From contig NZ_QNVT01000012.1 in assembly GCF_003385515.1 (NCBI RefSeq), forward strand, positions 1 through 64,000: a DNA stretch of 64,000 nucleotides. Direction: 5' to 3'. The stretch comes from Chryseobacterium pennae. Lineage in GTDB: Bacteria; Bacteroidota; Bacteroidia; Flavobacteriales; Weeksellaceae. A program made the translations under genes and the position numbers. Shown in pieces: positions 43,127 through 51,978 of this stretch (within the stretch, counting starts at the first letter, position 1; each line of letters begins with the position of its first letter). The notes below the pieces were generated by a model. The model was not told the DNA's origin. It saw only the letters and a list, made by a program, of their open reading frames with translations, and did no database searches.

Positions 43127-43675
43127 CTATTTTACAAATTGACGGTATATATTTTTGGCTAAAGCCAATGGATTATTTTTATTATTTGGGCGGGCTAAAG
43201 CCCACCCCTTATTGAACACATTCTACAAATCACACATAATTAGTACTGATTAAAAGATGTTTATAATTACTCCGTTTCAAAAAATAAAAATTAGCACAAA
43301 GCTGATTAATCGCCCTGCTTTATTTTGAGGAAGTAAGGGTATGCGATTATGTTGCTGATAAAGCATAGGGTTACATATATTTCATTCGGAGTTTCAATGC
43401 TTTTATTGCTTCATCCAGATCATAAAACAGCTTTGAACCCTTTACATTTCATGCTTTAAAAGTAGTATTCCTACTTTACTAGATGGCTCAATCCTAAAAT
43501 TAGAAGATATATCAATACAATCTGTTTAAATTTTTATTTTTCTTAAAAGCAAAATAGAGAATGCTAAATAATGTAAATTTATCCGGATGATATTTCATGG
43601 TTCAATCCTATTAACAGCATATTGAAGAATTAAACAGGAGTATCAAAACTAAAGCAACAACAGTAAAAACAAACC
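43127..43675. repeat. Intergenic stretch with ggctaaagcc repeats and a short coding relic
   Basis: 550 bp. 43150-43218 has two copies of the palindromic core ggctaaagcc (43157-43166; gggctaaagccc 43192-43203), also present at 4751-4760. On the minus strand around 43370-43440 a 24-codon piece reads KGSKLFYDLDEAIKALKLRM before a stop and has no start, probably a relic of a decayed gene. Nothing else was recognised. Confidence 0.5.
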
Positions 43676-44602
43676 ATGAACTTCGAAGACATTAAACAAC
43701 AGATCCTTGATGCAGAGAAACTGCATATAAAAAAATTCAAAGAATCATTACAACAGGCTGGGTTACCTCATTTATTAGAGTATTGCTTCCCCCGTTTTCA
43801 TGTTAATCACAGGAAGAAAATGTATACTTATTCCGTAGAACTCCTTTTTGATACAGAATATAATGAATATCTGTATTGGGAAGGCAAAAACTTAATTAGT
43901 GTAGATCGAGAGACAGGAGAAAAAGGGATTGTGATTAACAACTCCTATAAAGCAATCTTAATATATCAGTCAGATTCGGTGTTGCTGACTCTGGAAGATC
44001 CTGTGATTGTAACAGATCTGCCGGCTGAAGAAATCAGAAATATTTTAAAAACTGAGAAATTAGTACCCCAAGAGTATTTCAATCCGCTTTATTATACTGA
44101 AGAACCTATACCTGCTCAAAAATATCCTATGCCGGATAAAATATTAAATCCTATAAAGATATTTATTCAAGATCAGGAAATTCATTCCGGTGATATCTTA
44201 TATGATGAGTTTTATTACAAAAAATATTCTGAAGATAAAGAAATATATCAATTTGAACTCAACATTGAATTGAATGATTTTAATGAAAGAATACAACCTA
44301 AATATACAGAGCTGCTGAATGAATTAATCGCAGATGATCTGCTTGTGAGCGAGAATTATGCCCTGGAATTATTTGAAAACCTTACAGAATACCCTTCCTA
44401 TGAAGATATCCTGAATGATACCCAACTGGATATGAAAGAAAAAATGAACTTTCTGGATCCCTTTTTTATATCCCAGATTCTGAACGAATATCTTTGGAAA
44501 AGTAATACAGACAGCTGGTCCTGGGTCATAAGGGAGGTGTTTTATTTTAATAAAAACGAAGATAAAATTATCATTAAAGGCAATGCCCAGAAATTAGACT
44601 GA
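43676..44602 (+). CDS. Hypothetical protein, 308 residues
   Basis: No signal peptide. Highly acidic, rich in Tyr, Ile and Glu: YSVELLFDTEYNEYLYWEGKNLISVDRETGEKGIVINNSYKAILIYQSDSVLLTLED, IKIFIQDQEIHSGDILYDEFYY, LNELIADDLLVSENYALELFENL, WSWVIREVFYFNKNEDKIIIKGNAQ. I recognise no family. Position beside a Tae4 pair and a decayed gene, and the acidic composition, fit an orphan immunity-type protein (inference). Followed directly by the 44646 gene on the same strand. Confidence 0.7.
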   Translation: MNFEDIKQQILDAEKLHIKKFKESLQQAGLPHLLEYCFPRFHVNHRKKMYTYSVELLFDTEYNEYLYWEGKNLISVDRETGEKGIVINNSYKAILIYQSDSVLLTLEDPVIVTDLPAEEIRNILKTEKLVPQEYFNPLYYTEEPIPAQKYPMPDKILNPIKIFIQDQEIHSGDILYDEFYYKKYSEDKEIYQFELNIELNDFNERIQPKYTELLNELIADDLLVSENYALELFENLTEYPSYEDILNDTQLDMKEKMNFLDPFFISQILNEYLWKSNTDSWSWVIREVFYFNKNEDKIIIKGNAQKLD

Positions 44603-44645
44603 CTTTATTATAAAGCCGGATATTATATACAAGTCACTCTATTAT

Positions 44646-44894
44646 GTGAGTGTAAGTGACTACGAATTGAATAATTTGGATTTGGATTATAATGGTTATA
44701 CCCAAATGGCATTTGAAGCACGTGTATTTAATCATTGGCAACGAGTATTATTATATTGGATGAATGGAGAAGGTATCGGTTCGGCAGAAACAGAAGCTTT
44801 TAAAACCGAAATGCCAAAAATATTTCCAGATTGGATTTGGGAGAATTTTATTGCCAAATTTGAGAGTTCACGTCTTTCTAATAAAAACAAATAA
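44646..44894 (+). CDS. Small hypothetical protein, possible gene remnant
   Basis: 82 residues from GTG 44646. The open frame reaches back to 44598 without ATG (TDFIIKPDIIYKSLYYVSVSDYE), so the true start is unclear and the gene may have lost its 5' end. Content: YNGYTQMAFEARVFNHWQRVLLYWMNGEGIGSAETEAFKTEMPKIFPDWIWENFIAKF. No family recognised. Ended by a bidirectional terminator. Confidence 0.5.
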   Translation: MSVSDYELNNLDLDYNGYTQMAFEARVFNHWQRVLLYWMNGEGIGSAETEAFKTEMPKIFPDWIWENFIAKFESSRLSNKNK

Positions 44895-44905
44895 CCTTTC
44901 AAAAA

Positions 44906-44950
44906 ATAACAAAGCGGAATTTCTAATTGAAGTTCCGCTTTGCTATTTTT
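44906..44950. terminator. Bidirectional terminator
   Basis: 17-bp stem (arms 44906-44922 and 44930-44946, core aaagcggaa / ttccgcttt) with two mismatches, flanked by A and T tracts, between convergent genes 44646-44894 (+) and 44964-47003 (-). Confidence 0.85.
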
Positions 44951-44963
44951 AAATTAAGTGTGA

Positions 44964-47003
44964 TTAATGTTCTTCTGATTTTTCCGATTTATGAGAAATC
45001 GTACTGCTCATCAAATCATCTGCTCTTTTATCTAACCCCGAACTTAATGGCAGGAAGAATTTTAGCGGGTGTTTTACAAAATATTTGAAAATTTCCTTAT
45101 AGATTTCACTTACCTGTCCAAAGTTCATTTTTCTTGATCTAAACGCCAGGAACATAGATAAACTGAAACTCACCAAGAAGTTAAAGAATCCTATTAAAAA
45201 TACAGTGAAAAAGGACATCCAGAATGTGTACGAGTCTACAGAGAAATCTTTTCCGTAAAGCCCTAATGCAAAGTTTCCGGCAGCAAAAGTAATGTGTCTG
45301 ATATCAAGATCCAGTCCAAAGAATAGGCCTACAGGAGCCGTAGCTCCAAGGAAAACCCCGAACCAGAAATTGGAAACAATTCCCGGCCAGTTTTTAGCAT
45401 AATATTTAGATAATCCTTTAGCAAATTTTTTACCGAAAAAGCTTCTGATAGAAAGATTTTTAGCAATTCTTTCCGGAATCTGGTAGAATACAGAGTTGTT
45501 TCCGATATTCCCTGAAATAATTCCTGAAATGAAAAGATAAAAACCTGCAATACTTGCGTGAAGAATTGCTTTGGACTTAAAAGGGTCAAGGTCTTTTAAT
45601 AATTTATCTGACCGGTCAACAGCGAGATTTTGAGAGAAAAACACATCCAATCCATAAATAATGGCCAGCGCTACCGGAAACGCCAGTAAAACGTTTCCTA
45701 CAAAGGCAATAAACTGACTTCGGAATAATTTCGATACTAAATGGGCAAATTCGGTATTGTTTCTTTGGCTATTCCCCTCTTCAGATAATACTTTGGTCAT
45801 CGTGGCAGCAGTCATAGCCGGCTGTTTTGTTGCCAGTGTGAATCCCATAAGATAAATCATGATGAATCCCATCGCATAGTTCATTGAATATAGGAATGCA
45901 TGCGAGAAATCACTTCCGGGAATGTATCCGTACAGCATTTTCAGAACACAGAGTGCTCCAACAATAATTCCCCCTCCACTCGCCTTGTAGAACATGGTCA
46001 TATATTCTTTTCTGGTAGAAGTAATATAGTGAGTTCCGGCTTCTGCCGTATGATTGGTGATAAGGTGAGAAATCAGTCTTGTACTGTCGTTGATAAGATC
46101 CGCAATATTATTCTTGTGAGATTTATAGTTTAAGATATTAAAAACCAATTGCTTTGACTTTAACAAAACATCTTCATCATTGTCTATTACCAACAGCTGT
46201 ACAATCTCATAAATTCTTTCGGTTTGCTGGCGGATCTTTAGCAATGACTGATTGATCTTCCCTGAAATACCATATTTGGCAGAATTTTTAAAGGCTATAT
46301 TCACAAACTCCTGACATTGCTCTGCATAGATCTTGATCTGCTTATACCTGCTGTCTTTGGAATGCAGTTGTAACTCAGGATCCTTAACAAGGTCATCTGC
46401 CAATGCTTCCAATTCATTCTGAAGAGCCAAAAACGGGTTGTCCAGGTTTCTGTACTGGGGAGCCATTCTTACTACTTCCACTTCCATCGCCATTCCGGTC
46501 ACCCTCCATGAAAGAATATTCATAGAGAAAATCAGTTCTTTTTTTACATTAGGCTTAATGATAAAATCTGAAGCACCCATAAGATTCAGGAATTCATCAA
46601 TCTCATTTTCGGGAAGGTTGTGCAGGTATGCTAAATCTTTTTTAGGTCTGAGACTTACATTGTCAATCATATACCACACTGTCTTTTCATTTTCTACGGG
46701 TGGCAGAACCTTATTCAGGATTCTTTTTTTAAGTTCCGGAAAGAAGGCATTTTCAGAAAGAATATTGGCTTCCGTCAAAGACAGGTTGAATGGTCTTCCT
46801 TTAAAAATATTGTGAATATAGTGCTTAAAGTTTTCCGCAAAATTCGGATTACTTCTGAGAAAATTGAGCACATCTGTAAAGTCTGCCCTTTTTACACTCT
46901 CTAACAGCTCTGCAAAGGGTTCCAAAGAAAGGGTTTCGTTCTTAAAAGAAAAGTATTTTTTAAGAACTGACTCAAAATTTGTGCTGGAATTAAAAAATTT
47001 CAT
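44964..47003 (-). CDS. Gcr-type 'site-specific recombinase' family membrane protein
   Basis: 679 residues. Belongs by pattern to the SpecificRecomb family (PF10136, gonococcal Gcr). Helical N-terminal half, then several membrane spans: KASGGGIIVGALCVLKMLYGYI, LYSMNYAMGFIMIYLMGFTLATKQPAMTAATM, FIAFVGNVLLAFPVALAIIYGL, ILHASIAGFYLFISGIISGN, TFWMSFFTVFLIGFFNFLVSFSLSMFLAF. No recombinase active-site motif is seen, and membrane location makes DNA recombination doubtful; the family name comes from a weak early observation. A decayed copy of its last third lies at 42733-43126. Confidence 0.8.
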   Translation of the reverse strand: MKFFNSSTNFESVLKKYFSFKNETLSLEPFAELLESVKRADFTDVLNFLRSNPNFAENFKHYIHNIFKGRPFNLSLTEANILSENAFFPELKKRILNKVLPPVENEKTVWYMIDNVSLRPKKDLAYLHNLPENEIDEFLNLMGASDFIIKPNVKKELIFSMNILSWRVTGMAMEVEVVRMAPQYRNLDNPFLALQNELEALADDLVKDPELQLHSKDSRYKQIKIYAEQCQEFVNIAFKNSAKYGISGKINQSLLKIRQQTERIYEIVQLLVIDNDEDVLLKSKQLVFNILNYKSHKNNIADLINDSTRLISHLITNHTAEAGTHYITSTRKEYMTMFYKASGGGIIVGALCVLKMLYGYIPGSDFSHAFLYSMNYAMGFIMIYLMGFTLATKQPAMTAATMTKVLSEEGNSQRNNTEFAHLVSKLFRSQFIAFVGNVLLAFPVALAIIYGLDVFFSQNLAVDRSDKLLKDLDPFKSKAILHASIAGFYLFISGIISGNIGNNSVFYQIPERIAKNLSIRSFFGKKFAKGLSKYYAKNWPGIVSNFWFGVFLGATAPVGLFFGLDLDIRHITFAAGNFALGLYGKDFSVDSYTFWMSFFTVFLIGFFNFLVSFSLSMFLAFRSRKMNFGQVSEIYKEIFKYFVKHPLKFFLPLSSGLDKRADDLMSSTISHKSEKSEEH

Positions 47004-47016
47004 TAGTACAAAGATA

Positions 47017-47661
47017 CTATTTCAAACTCACATTCCTCATCTGTCTCATAATCCAATTATGTTTCTTTCTTAAATAAGGGGATGGATTCTTTGGATCATA
47101 TTTCTTTGGATTCGGCAGTACAGCAGCAATCCAGGCTGCATCTGAAGCACTTAGATCCTTGGATGCTTTACCGAAATAATATTGAGCTGCTGCTTCTACA
47201 CCAAATACTCCCTGCCCCATTTCAATGGAATTCAGGTATCTTTCAAGTATAATATCTTTACTCCATACTTTCTCAATAATGAAAGTATAAACGGCTTCCA
47301 GTCCTTTTCTTACCCAACTTCGGCCCTGCCAAAGAAAAACATTCTTTGCGGTCTGCTGTGAAATGGTACTTCCCCCTCTTATTTTTTTCCCCTGTTCATT
47401 ATGCTTCATTGCCTTTTCGATGGCTGTATAATCGAAGCCGTTATGATCGAAAAATTTCTGATCCTCAGAAGCGATCACTGCCTTTTTCACATTACTTCCC
47501 ATTTCATCATAGGAAATATAGTCTCTGTGTAATTTTCCGTACTCAAAAAGACCTCCGATCTGGGTAAGGGTAATGGGTGGATTGAAAAATCGTCCCCAAA
47601 TGATGAAAACTACGTTCAATACAAGAACGATGAAAATAAACTGTTTAATTCTTTTCCACAT
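47017..47661 (-). CDS. mtgA: Monofunctional biosynthetic peptidoglycan transglycosylase
   Basis: 214 residues from ATG 47661 ([20 protein letters not shown]); the first 11 codons upstream lack a good start. Single N-terminal anchor then GT51 domain: [22 protein letters not shown] with catalytic Glu, [31 protein letters not shown]-like block, [48 protein letters not shown]. It polymerises lipid II glycan strands in the periplasm. Starts 45 bp after the 47707 stop side and ends 13 bp before the Gcr-type gene. Confidence 0.95.
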   Translation of the reverse strand: [214 protein letters not shown]

Positions 47662-47706
47662 AACTTTATAAAAAGGAAAGGCAAAAATAAGCAAAAATAG
47701 TCCGAG

Positions 47707-48753
47707 TTACTGCAATTCTTTCATATAAGTAAGCTGATAATCCGGTAAAAGTTCAGGATGGAAGATTTTAATATAATCTTTAAGGATCAGATCTGCTCTT
47801 ACGACCCCGCTTTCAAAGAAATCATTGGCTTTCTGTCGCTCTTTTCCAGCCATTGTATAGAGTTTTCCTTTGTTGAAGACATTCAGTTTTCCGTAAAAAG
47901 GATTCATCTTCAGCATTTCTTTTTTTGAAGTGTGATTTCCTGCATTTACCCAGTACTGAACGCCTCCTGCTTTGGCATACACTTCCTCAAAGCTCATCGT
48001 TAATGCCTTTTCATCTTTATTATCTTTCATAATATAAGTAGCATTGGCATCAGCGATATAGTGAGCTACAGAAGTATTTCCACCCGGAAGATACCATACA
48101 TCCCCATACATTTCATTGGCAAGGACAACAGGTTTCTCTTTTGTGGTCAGGGCAAGTTTCTTCAGATCATTGTAGTTTTTCTCCACTTCCTGATACTTAG
48201 CTTCAGCTTCTTTTTCCTTTGCGAAAAGTTCTCCAAACAGTTTAATGTAAGCCGTTTTTTGCAATGGCTGCTGTTCCATATATTCATCTAGAAATATGAC
48301 CTGAATTCCATTGTTTTTCAAAAGTTGGTAAGCATTATCAAAACTTGCAATATAATTGGTGAAGATTGCATCCGGTTTCATGGAAATAATTTTCTCTACA
48401 TCATACTTCTGATCACTTCCCACATTCTGAATCTTTCCTTCTTTAATCAGATTCTGGATCTTTTCTGAATAGATATATTCCGGACTTGATACACCAATGA
48501 TTAAATTTTCTGCTCCAAGCTCTGAAATATACCCTGCCATACTTGCATTAAGAAGGATGATTTTCTTAAAAGGAGTCTGATTTTGCTTGAAATTATAGGT
48601 AAAATTTCCTGATTTAAGCTCCAAGCTTCCGTCTTGCTCCTTGTATTGGGTGCGATTTGAGATATTTGTCCAATCTGAGGACGAAATTTTTGATTCTCTT
48701 TTACAGGCAATTAGCGAAAATACCGTAAATAAAAGTAAAATTTTCTGTTTCAT
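47707..48753 (-). CDS. ABC transporter substrate-binding lipoprotein (BtuF/FecB-like)
   Basis: 348 residues from ATG 48753, lipoprotein signal with Cys in FSLIACKRES. The frame stays open upstream into the tRNA but that part is not coding. Type III binding protein: KKIILLNASMAGYISELGAENLIIGVSSPEYIY, VGSDQKYDVEKIISMKPDAIFTNYIASFDNAYQLLKNNGIQVIFLDEYMEQQP, PGGNTSVAHYIADANATYI, and a long linking helix. Ligand may be a siderophore, heme or cobalamin-like complex; no permease follows. Confidence 0.88.
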   Translation of the reverse strand: MKQKILLLFTVFSLIACKRESKISSSDWTNISNRTQYKEQDGSLELKSGNFTYNFKQNQTPFKKIILLNASMAGYISELGAENLIIGVSSPEYIYSEKIQNLIKEGKIQNVGSDQKYDVEKIISMKPDAIFTNYIASFDNAYQLLKNNGIQVIFLDEYMEQQPLQKTAYIKLFGELFAKEKEAEAKYQEVEKNYNDLKKLALTTKEKPVVLANEMYGDVWYLPGGNTSVAHYIADANATYIMKDNKDEKALTMSFEEVYAKAGGVQYWVNAGNHTSKKEMLKMNPFYGKLNVFNKGKLYTMAGKERQKANDFFESGVVRADLILKDYIKIFHPELLPDYQLTYMKELQ

Positions 48754-48812
48754 CTTCCAAAGAACGGAAAAAAGTGGTATATTTGCAACCGTTAAACAAC
48801 AAGATAACAAAC

Positions 48813-48886
48813 GGCCTCGTGGCGCAACTGAATAGCGCATCTGATTACGGCTCAGAAGGTTACAGGTTTGAATCCTGTCGAGGTCA
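48813..48886 (+). tRNA. tRNA-Arg (anticodon ACG)
   Basis: Full cloverleaf: acceptor GGCCTCG / CGAGGTC, D arm GCGC-GCGC, anticodon stem TCTGA / TCAGA with loop TTACGGC (ACG), T arm ACAGG-TTTGAAT-CCTGT, discriminator A. CCA is not encoded. It is the attachment site of the element to the right, whose integrase gene reads antisense into its 3' half (48852-48886). Confidence 0.95.
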
Positions 48887-50423
48887 CAAGACGGGGATTA
48901 AGATTTTTAGAATTTTGATCCCCCTTTTTTTGTCTTGCTAATTCCCTTCTAATCAACAATATACTTTCCAAGAAAGAATTGATTTTGGGTGTTTGAAAAT
49001 GCTCTCCATCGAATATTATCTTTTCAGGGTAAATCAAACTCACAAGAGCCCTTTTGTCTATCGTACCGGCATTTTTATAGCGTTCTGAAATATTGTTAAC
49101 CGCATTTAGAGCCTTTGATATTTTCTGTTCTATACCCTCTTTTTTTTCCGAAGCTGTTAAAACACTTAGTTTATAATCCAGATCGTCCAGCTCTCCTTTA
49201 TATCTATTCTTTATATCCCTGAAATCATCTTCATCAATCTTGTCCGAGAGATACATATCTCTGGCTTTGCTGATCCTTTCATTAAGTTCATTTCTTCTTT
49301 TGGTTACTGCAGCCCGATCATCCTCAAAATTTTCCGAAGTAGATTTAGTATTTCTAACAATCACCTCTTGTAATATTTTGATGATTCCCATCGGAAAATC
49401 ATACTTTGATAATTCCTCTACAAATAGCTCATTAACTACGTCAGAATGATGCCTAAATCCACAGGCCGAGGTACAGTGGTAGTAATAATAATGTTTTGTT
49501 TTGCCCTTTGAGCTGCTTCCTGTTATATTCTTCCCACATTTTGGACAAAGCATTAAACCACGGAGTGGATACCTATCTTCATTAATTATCCTTCCTCCTG
49601 GCAATCTAAGATCTTTTGTACCCTTCTTTTTTAAGACATGCTGAACTTTCATAAACAGTTCCTCTGTGATCAACGGTGCATGTTTGCCATTCACAATTTG
49701 ATCCTCTTCATTTTTATAGGCCCGTAAGAGTATCTTGCCACAATAAACAACATTTCTCATGGCTACCATGAACGCATTACTTGAAATATCCTTGCCTTCA
49801 CGTTTATTCATCTCCTTTCTAACGATTTCCGTCGGAAGATGACCTTTAGCTACCTGATTAAATGCCCAAATTATGTTTGAAGCTTCGGGTTCCTTGACTG
49901 CTACATACTTTCGCCCATCCTCAGTGCACTTATTGATGTAACCATAGGGAGCAATTCCCATCATCCTACCCTCCCTGATTGCACGTCTCATCCCATTGGT
50001 TACATTTATCGCTCTCCTATCGTTCTCCACCTCTGGTGTAGACAGATAAATAGCAAGTAGCACCTTATTTTCTGGAATACTTAGATCAAGAGGCTGTTCA
50101 ATTGCCTGAGGGATTATATTATTATTTTTCAGTTGACTGATCATTTGATAAGCCTCTGCGGTATTTCGACTAAATCTGTCCCATTTAGTAAAAAGTAATA
50201 ATCTCTCTTCACGGTAGCCTCTGCTTCTTTTGAAGCTTTGAAGATATTTTTTCCATTCAGGACGGTCAAAATTCTTAGCAGAATGATCTTCGAGTATCAC
50301 TCGGTCAATTGTTAAACCCAACCTGCTGCAATGAAGACGTAACCGCTCTTCTTGATCTCTCTGAGAATACCCTTTATCTGCCTGTTCGTCCGTAGATACC
50401 CGGATATATAAGTCTGCTATCAT
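48852..50423 (-). CDS. Large serine recombinase (integrase of the element)
   Basis: 523 residues. Resolvase N-terminal domain with YIRVSTDEQADKGYSQRDQ (catalytic Ser9-Arg pattern), LLFTKWDRFSRNTAEAYQMI and VENDRRAINVTNGMRRAI; Recombinase domain (APYGYINKCTEDGRKYVAVKEPEAS); zinc ribbon CPKCGKNITG with HCTSACGF; then a coiled coil (VTKRRNELNERISKARDMYL to DDLDYKLSVLTASEKK) typical of this class. The last 12 codons (LVTSTGFKPVTF) are encoded on the antisense strand of tRNA-Arg, so integration itself completes the reading frame. Directional integration/excision would need an accessory factor; none is obvious. Confidence 0.93.
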   Translation of the reverse strand: MIADLYIRVSTDEQADKGYSQRDQEERLRLHCSRLGLTIDRVILEDHSAKNFDRPEWKKYLQSFKRSRGYREERLLLFTKWDRFSRNTAEAYQMISQLKNNNIIPQAIEQPLDLSIPENKVLLAIYLSTPEVENDRRAINVTNGMRRAIREGRMMGIAPYGYINKCTEDGRKYVAVKEPEASNIIWAFNQVAKGHLPTEIVRKEMNKREGKDISSNAFMVAMRNVVYCGKILLRAYKNEEDQIVNGKHAPLITEELFMKVQHVLKKKGTKDLRLPGGRIINEDRYPLRGLMLCPKCGKNITGSSSKGKTKHYYYYHCTSACGFRHHSDVVNELFVEELSKYDFPMGIIKILQEVIVRNTKSTSENFEDDRAAVTKRRNELNERISKARDMYLSDKIDEDDFRDIKNRYKGELDDLDYKLSVLTASEKKEGIEQKISKALNAVNNISERYKNAGTIDKRALVSLIYPEKIIFDGEHFQTPKINSFLESILLIRRELARQKKGDQNSKNLNPRLVTSTGFKPVTF

Positions 50424-50504
50424 AACACAACGGATTTAAATTGGAAACATAATCAAAAAACCGAAAGCAATTAATTGATTATTAAAATTTTAGAATACAC
50501 AAAA

Positions 50505-50750
50505 TTACAAAAAGTTTTCATCGGGAGTGAAAATTTCTTTAATAGTTATCTTTGCAAAAAGATATAAAAACTCCATTATCTTTGCTGCTTCCTCCTCTCC
50601 AACATCCAAGCCAGCATCCTTAAGCATCTGCATAGATTGTTCTTGAGAAAATTCATCCAGTTTCACAAAATGCTCCAGCCCAAGCCCTTCTGACCTAGAT
50701 CCAGATTTATTCAGTTTACTGTTTCGATTCGTTCTCCTTTTGGCCATCAT
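50505..50750 (-). CDS. Small hypothetical protein near the integrase
   Basis: 81 residues from ATG 50750 (ATG 50747 equivalent). Basic N-terminus (MMAKRRTNRNSKLNKSGSRSEG), then an acidic helical part (EHFVKLDEFSQEQSMQMLKDAGLDVGEEEAAKIMEFLYLFAKITIKEIF). It lies 82 bp upstream of the integrase start. Size, charge and position would suit a recombination directionality factor or element regulator, but no family is recognised. Confidence 0.6.
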   Translation of the reverse strand: MMAKRRTNRNSKLNKSGSRSEGLGLEHFVKLDEFSQEQSMQMLKDAGLDVGEEEAAKIMEFLYLFAKITIKEIFTPDENFL

Positions 50751-50950
50751 GCGGTAATTTTCTGATCTGAAAATTATGCAGATTATAACGGCAAAGTTCC
50801 TTATTGACTAACATATACCGATTATAGCCTATATTTTCCGAAACTGAAACTATACAATAACTTCAACAGACGATTTTTGGCTTAAAAAGGAAATGGCCGG
50901 AACAATAATGCTCCAGCCATCTTGATTTTATCATTACGAATTACCTTAAT

Positions 50951-51835
50951 TTAAATTCCTTTGTTTTTAAGTTTAGTATACGTGTTTATAGAATTTAGTA
51001 AGGTATAAAATACCCATTCCAATTGTTCTGGATGTTTCAGATCTTTTGTTGATTCTTTGTTATGTCGAATATCAAAAGTATTTACAAGCTTGAAAAAATC
51101 GGAAACATCACCTGATGTGAAAACTGAGGAAAGATCTCCCCGTAACGGTTCAAGCACATAACTCAATGTTTCACAAGCTGAACGCATTCCATCCATTGTT
51201 TGTGGTTCATCGAAAAACAGTTTCCTAGCATGATTTATCTTTTTATCAACCTCAGTATCTCCTGTTGTTATTTCCTGACTGACAAGGCCAAACATAGGCA
51301 TTTTTGGGAGCTCTTTTTTTGCTAATTCTTTACCACTGTTGGAAACCTTTACTCCCTGATATAGATATCTTCTTTGCGACAAATTATGAATTTTCCTGAC
51401 CTCTATACTACGATCCTGAACCAGCTGATCTATAATCCTGTGAAGTTCTTCCGGATCGGCATAGGCAAGAGCAAAGTGCTTGGTTGAATAAAATTCAAAT
51501 TCTCGGTTCTCTTTTCCTCCATCCAGATACATATACTTTAGAAAATGATTGCATTTTTCTTCAAACTCTGTTGGTGGATTTAATAATTTATAGCCTCCTC
51601 GTATAAAATCGCTTGTGATTAAAATAGGATCTTCCCCTTTTAAAGTCCTTTCCTTGCATATTCCAGCAATAAGATAGTTTTCAAATTCACCATTTAAGAG
51701 TTCCTCATAGACCGACAACGATATTTTTACACGACCAACAACGTCGTTTTCATATTCAACGAATGTTCCGGTGATAGGGAAAAAATTTTCGGGATACAAT
51801 GGATATCTAGTGAGTGCGCATTGATTAAAAGTCAT
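50951..51835 (-). CDS. Unknown protein, candidate partner of the membrane nuclease-like protein
   Basis: 294 residues, no signal peptide. N-terminal beta-rich part (PITGTFVEYENDVVGRVKISLSVYEELLNGEFENYLIAGIC), middle helical part (HFALAYADPEELHRIIDQLVQDRSIEVRKIHNLSQRRY) which looks like a winged-helix-type domain, and a C-terminal SDFFKLVNTFDIRHNKESTKDLKHPEQLEWVFYTLLNSINTY that recalls the end of abortive-infection C-terminal domains (HxK after a helical pair). Cytosolic. 143 bp separate it from the 51979 gene on the same strand. Function unknown; defence role is inference from context and the C-terminus. Confidence 0.6.
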   Translation of the reverse strand: MTFNQCALTRYPLYPENFFPITGTFVEYENDVVGRVKISLSVYEELLNGEFENYLIAGICKERTLKGEDPILITSDFIRGGYKLLNPPTEFEEKCNHFLKYMYLDGGKENREFEFYSTKHFALAYADPEELHRIIDQLVQDRSIEVRKIHNLSQRRYLYQGVKVSNSGKELAKKELPKMPMFGLVSQEITTGDTEVDKKINHARKLFFDEPQTMDGMRSACETLSYVLEPLRGDLSSVFTSGDVSDFFKLVNTFDIRHNKESTKDLKHPEQLEWVFYTLLNSINTYTKLKNKGI

Positions 51836-51978
51836 ATTTTTCTTTTTTATATTATTCTTTCAATATTTTAAAAATTACTGCTTAAGCTAACTGAACAGTA
51901 ACTGACTACAAAGTAAACCATGTTCTCCGCAGTCATTTTGCGTAATAAAAAAATGAAATTTTTTAATACAACCCAATA

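Noticed and set aside
43370..43440. 24-codon relic on the minus strand (KGSKLFYDLDEAIKAL)
   Set aside because: No start codon and in-frame stop just upstream; kept only as a possible trace of a decayed gene.
44964..47003. Reading the Gcr-type protein as an active DNA recombinase
   Set aside because: Several membrane spans and no serine or tyrosine recombinase active-site motif; family name alone is not evidence.
48753..48840. N-terminal extension of the binding protein gene into tRNA-Arg
   Set aside because: The lipoprotein signal starts exactly at ATG 48753; the upstream frame is antisense tRNA and leader DNA.
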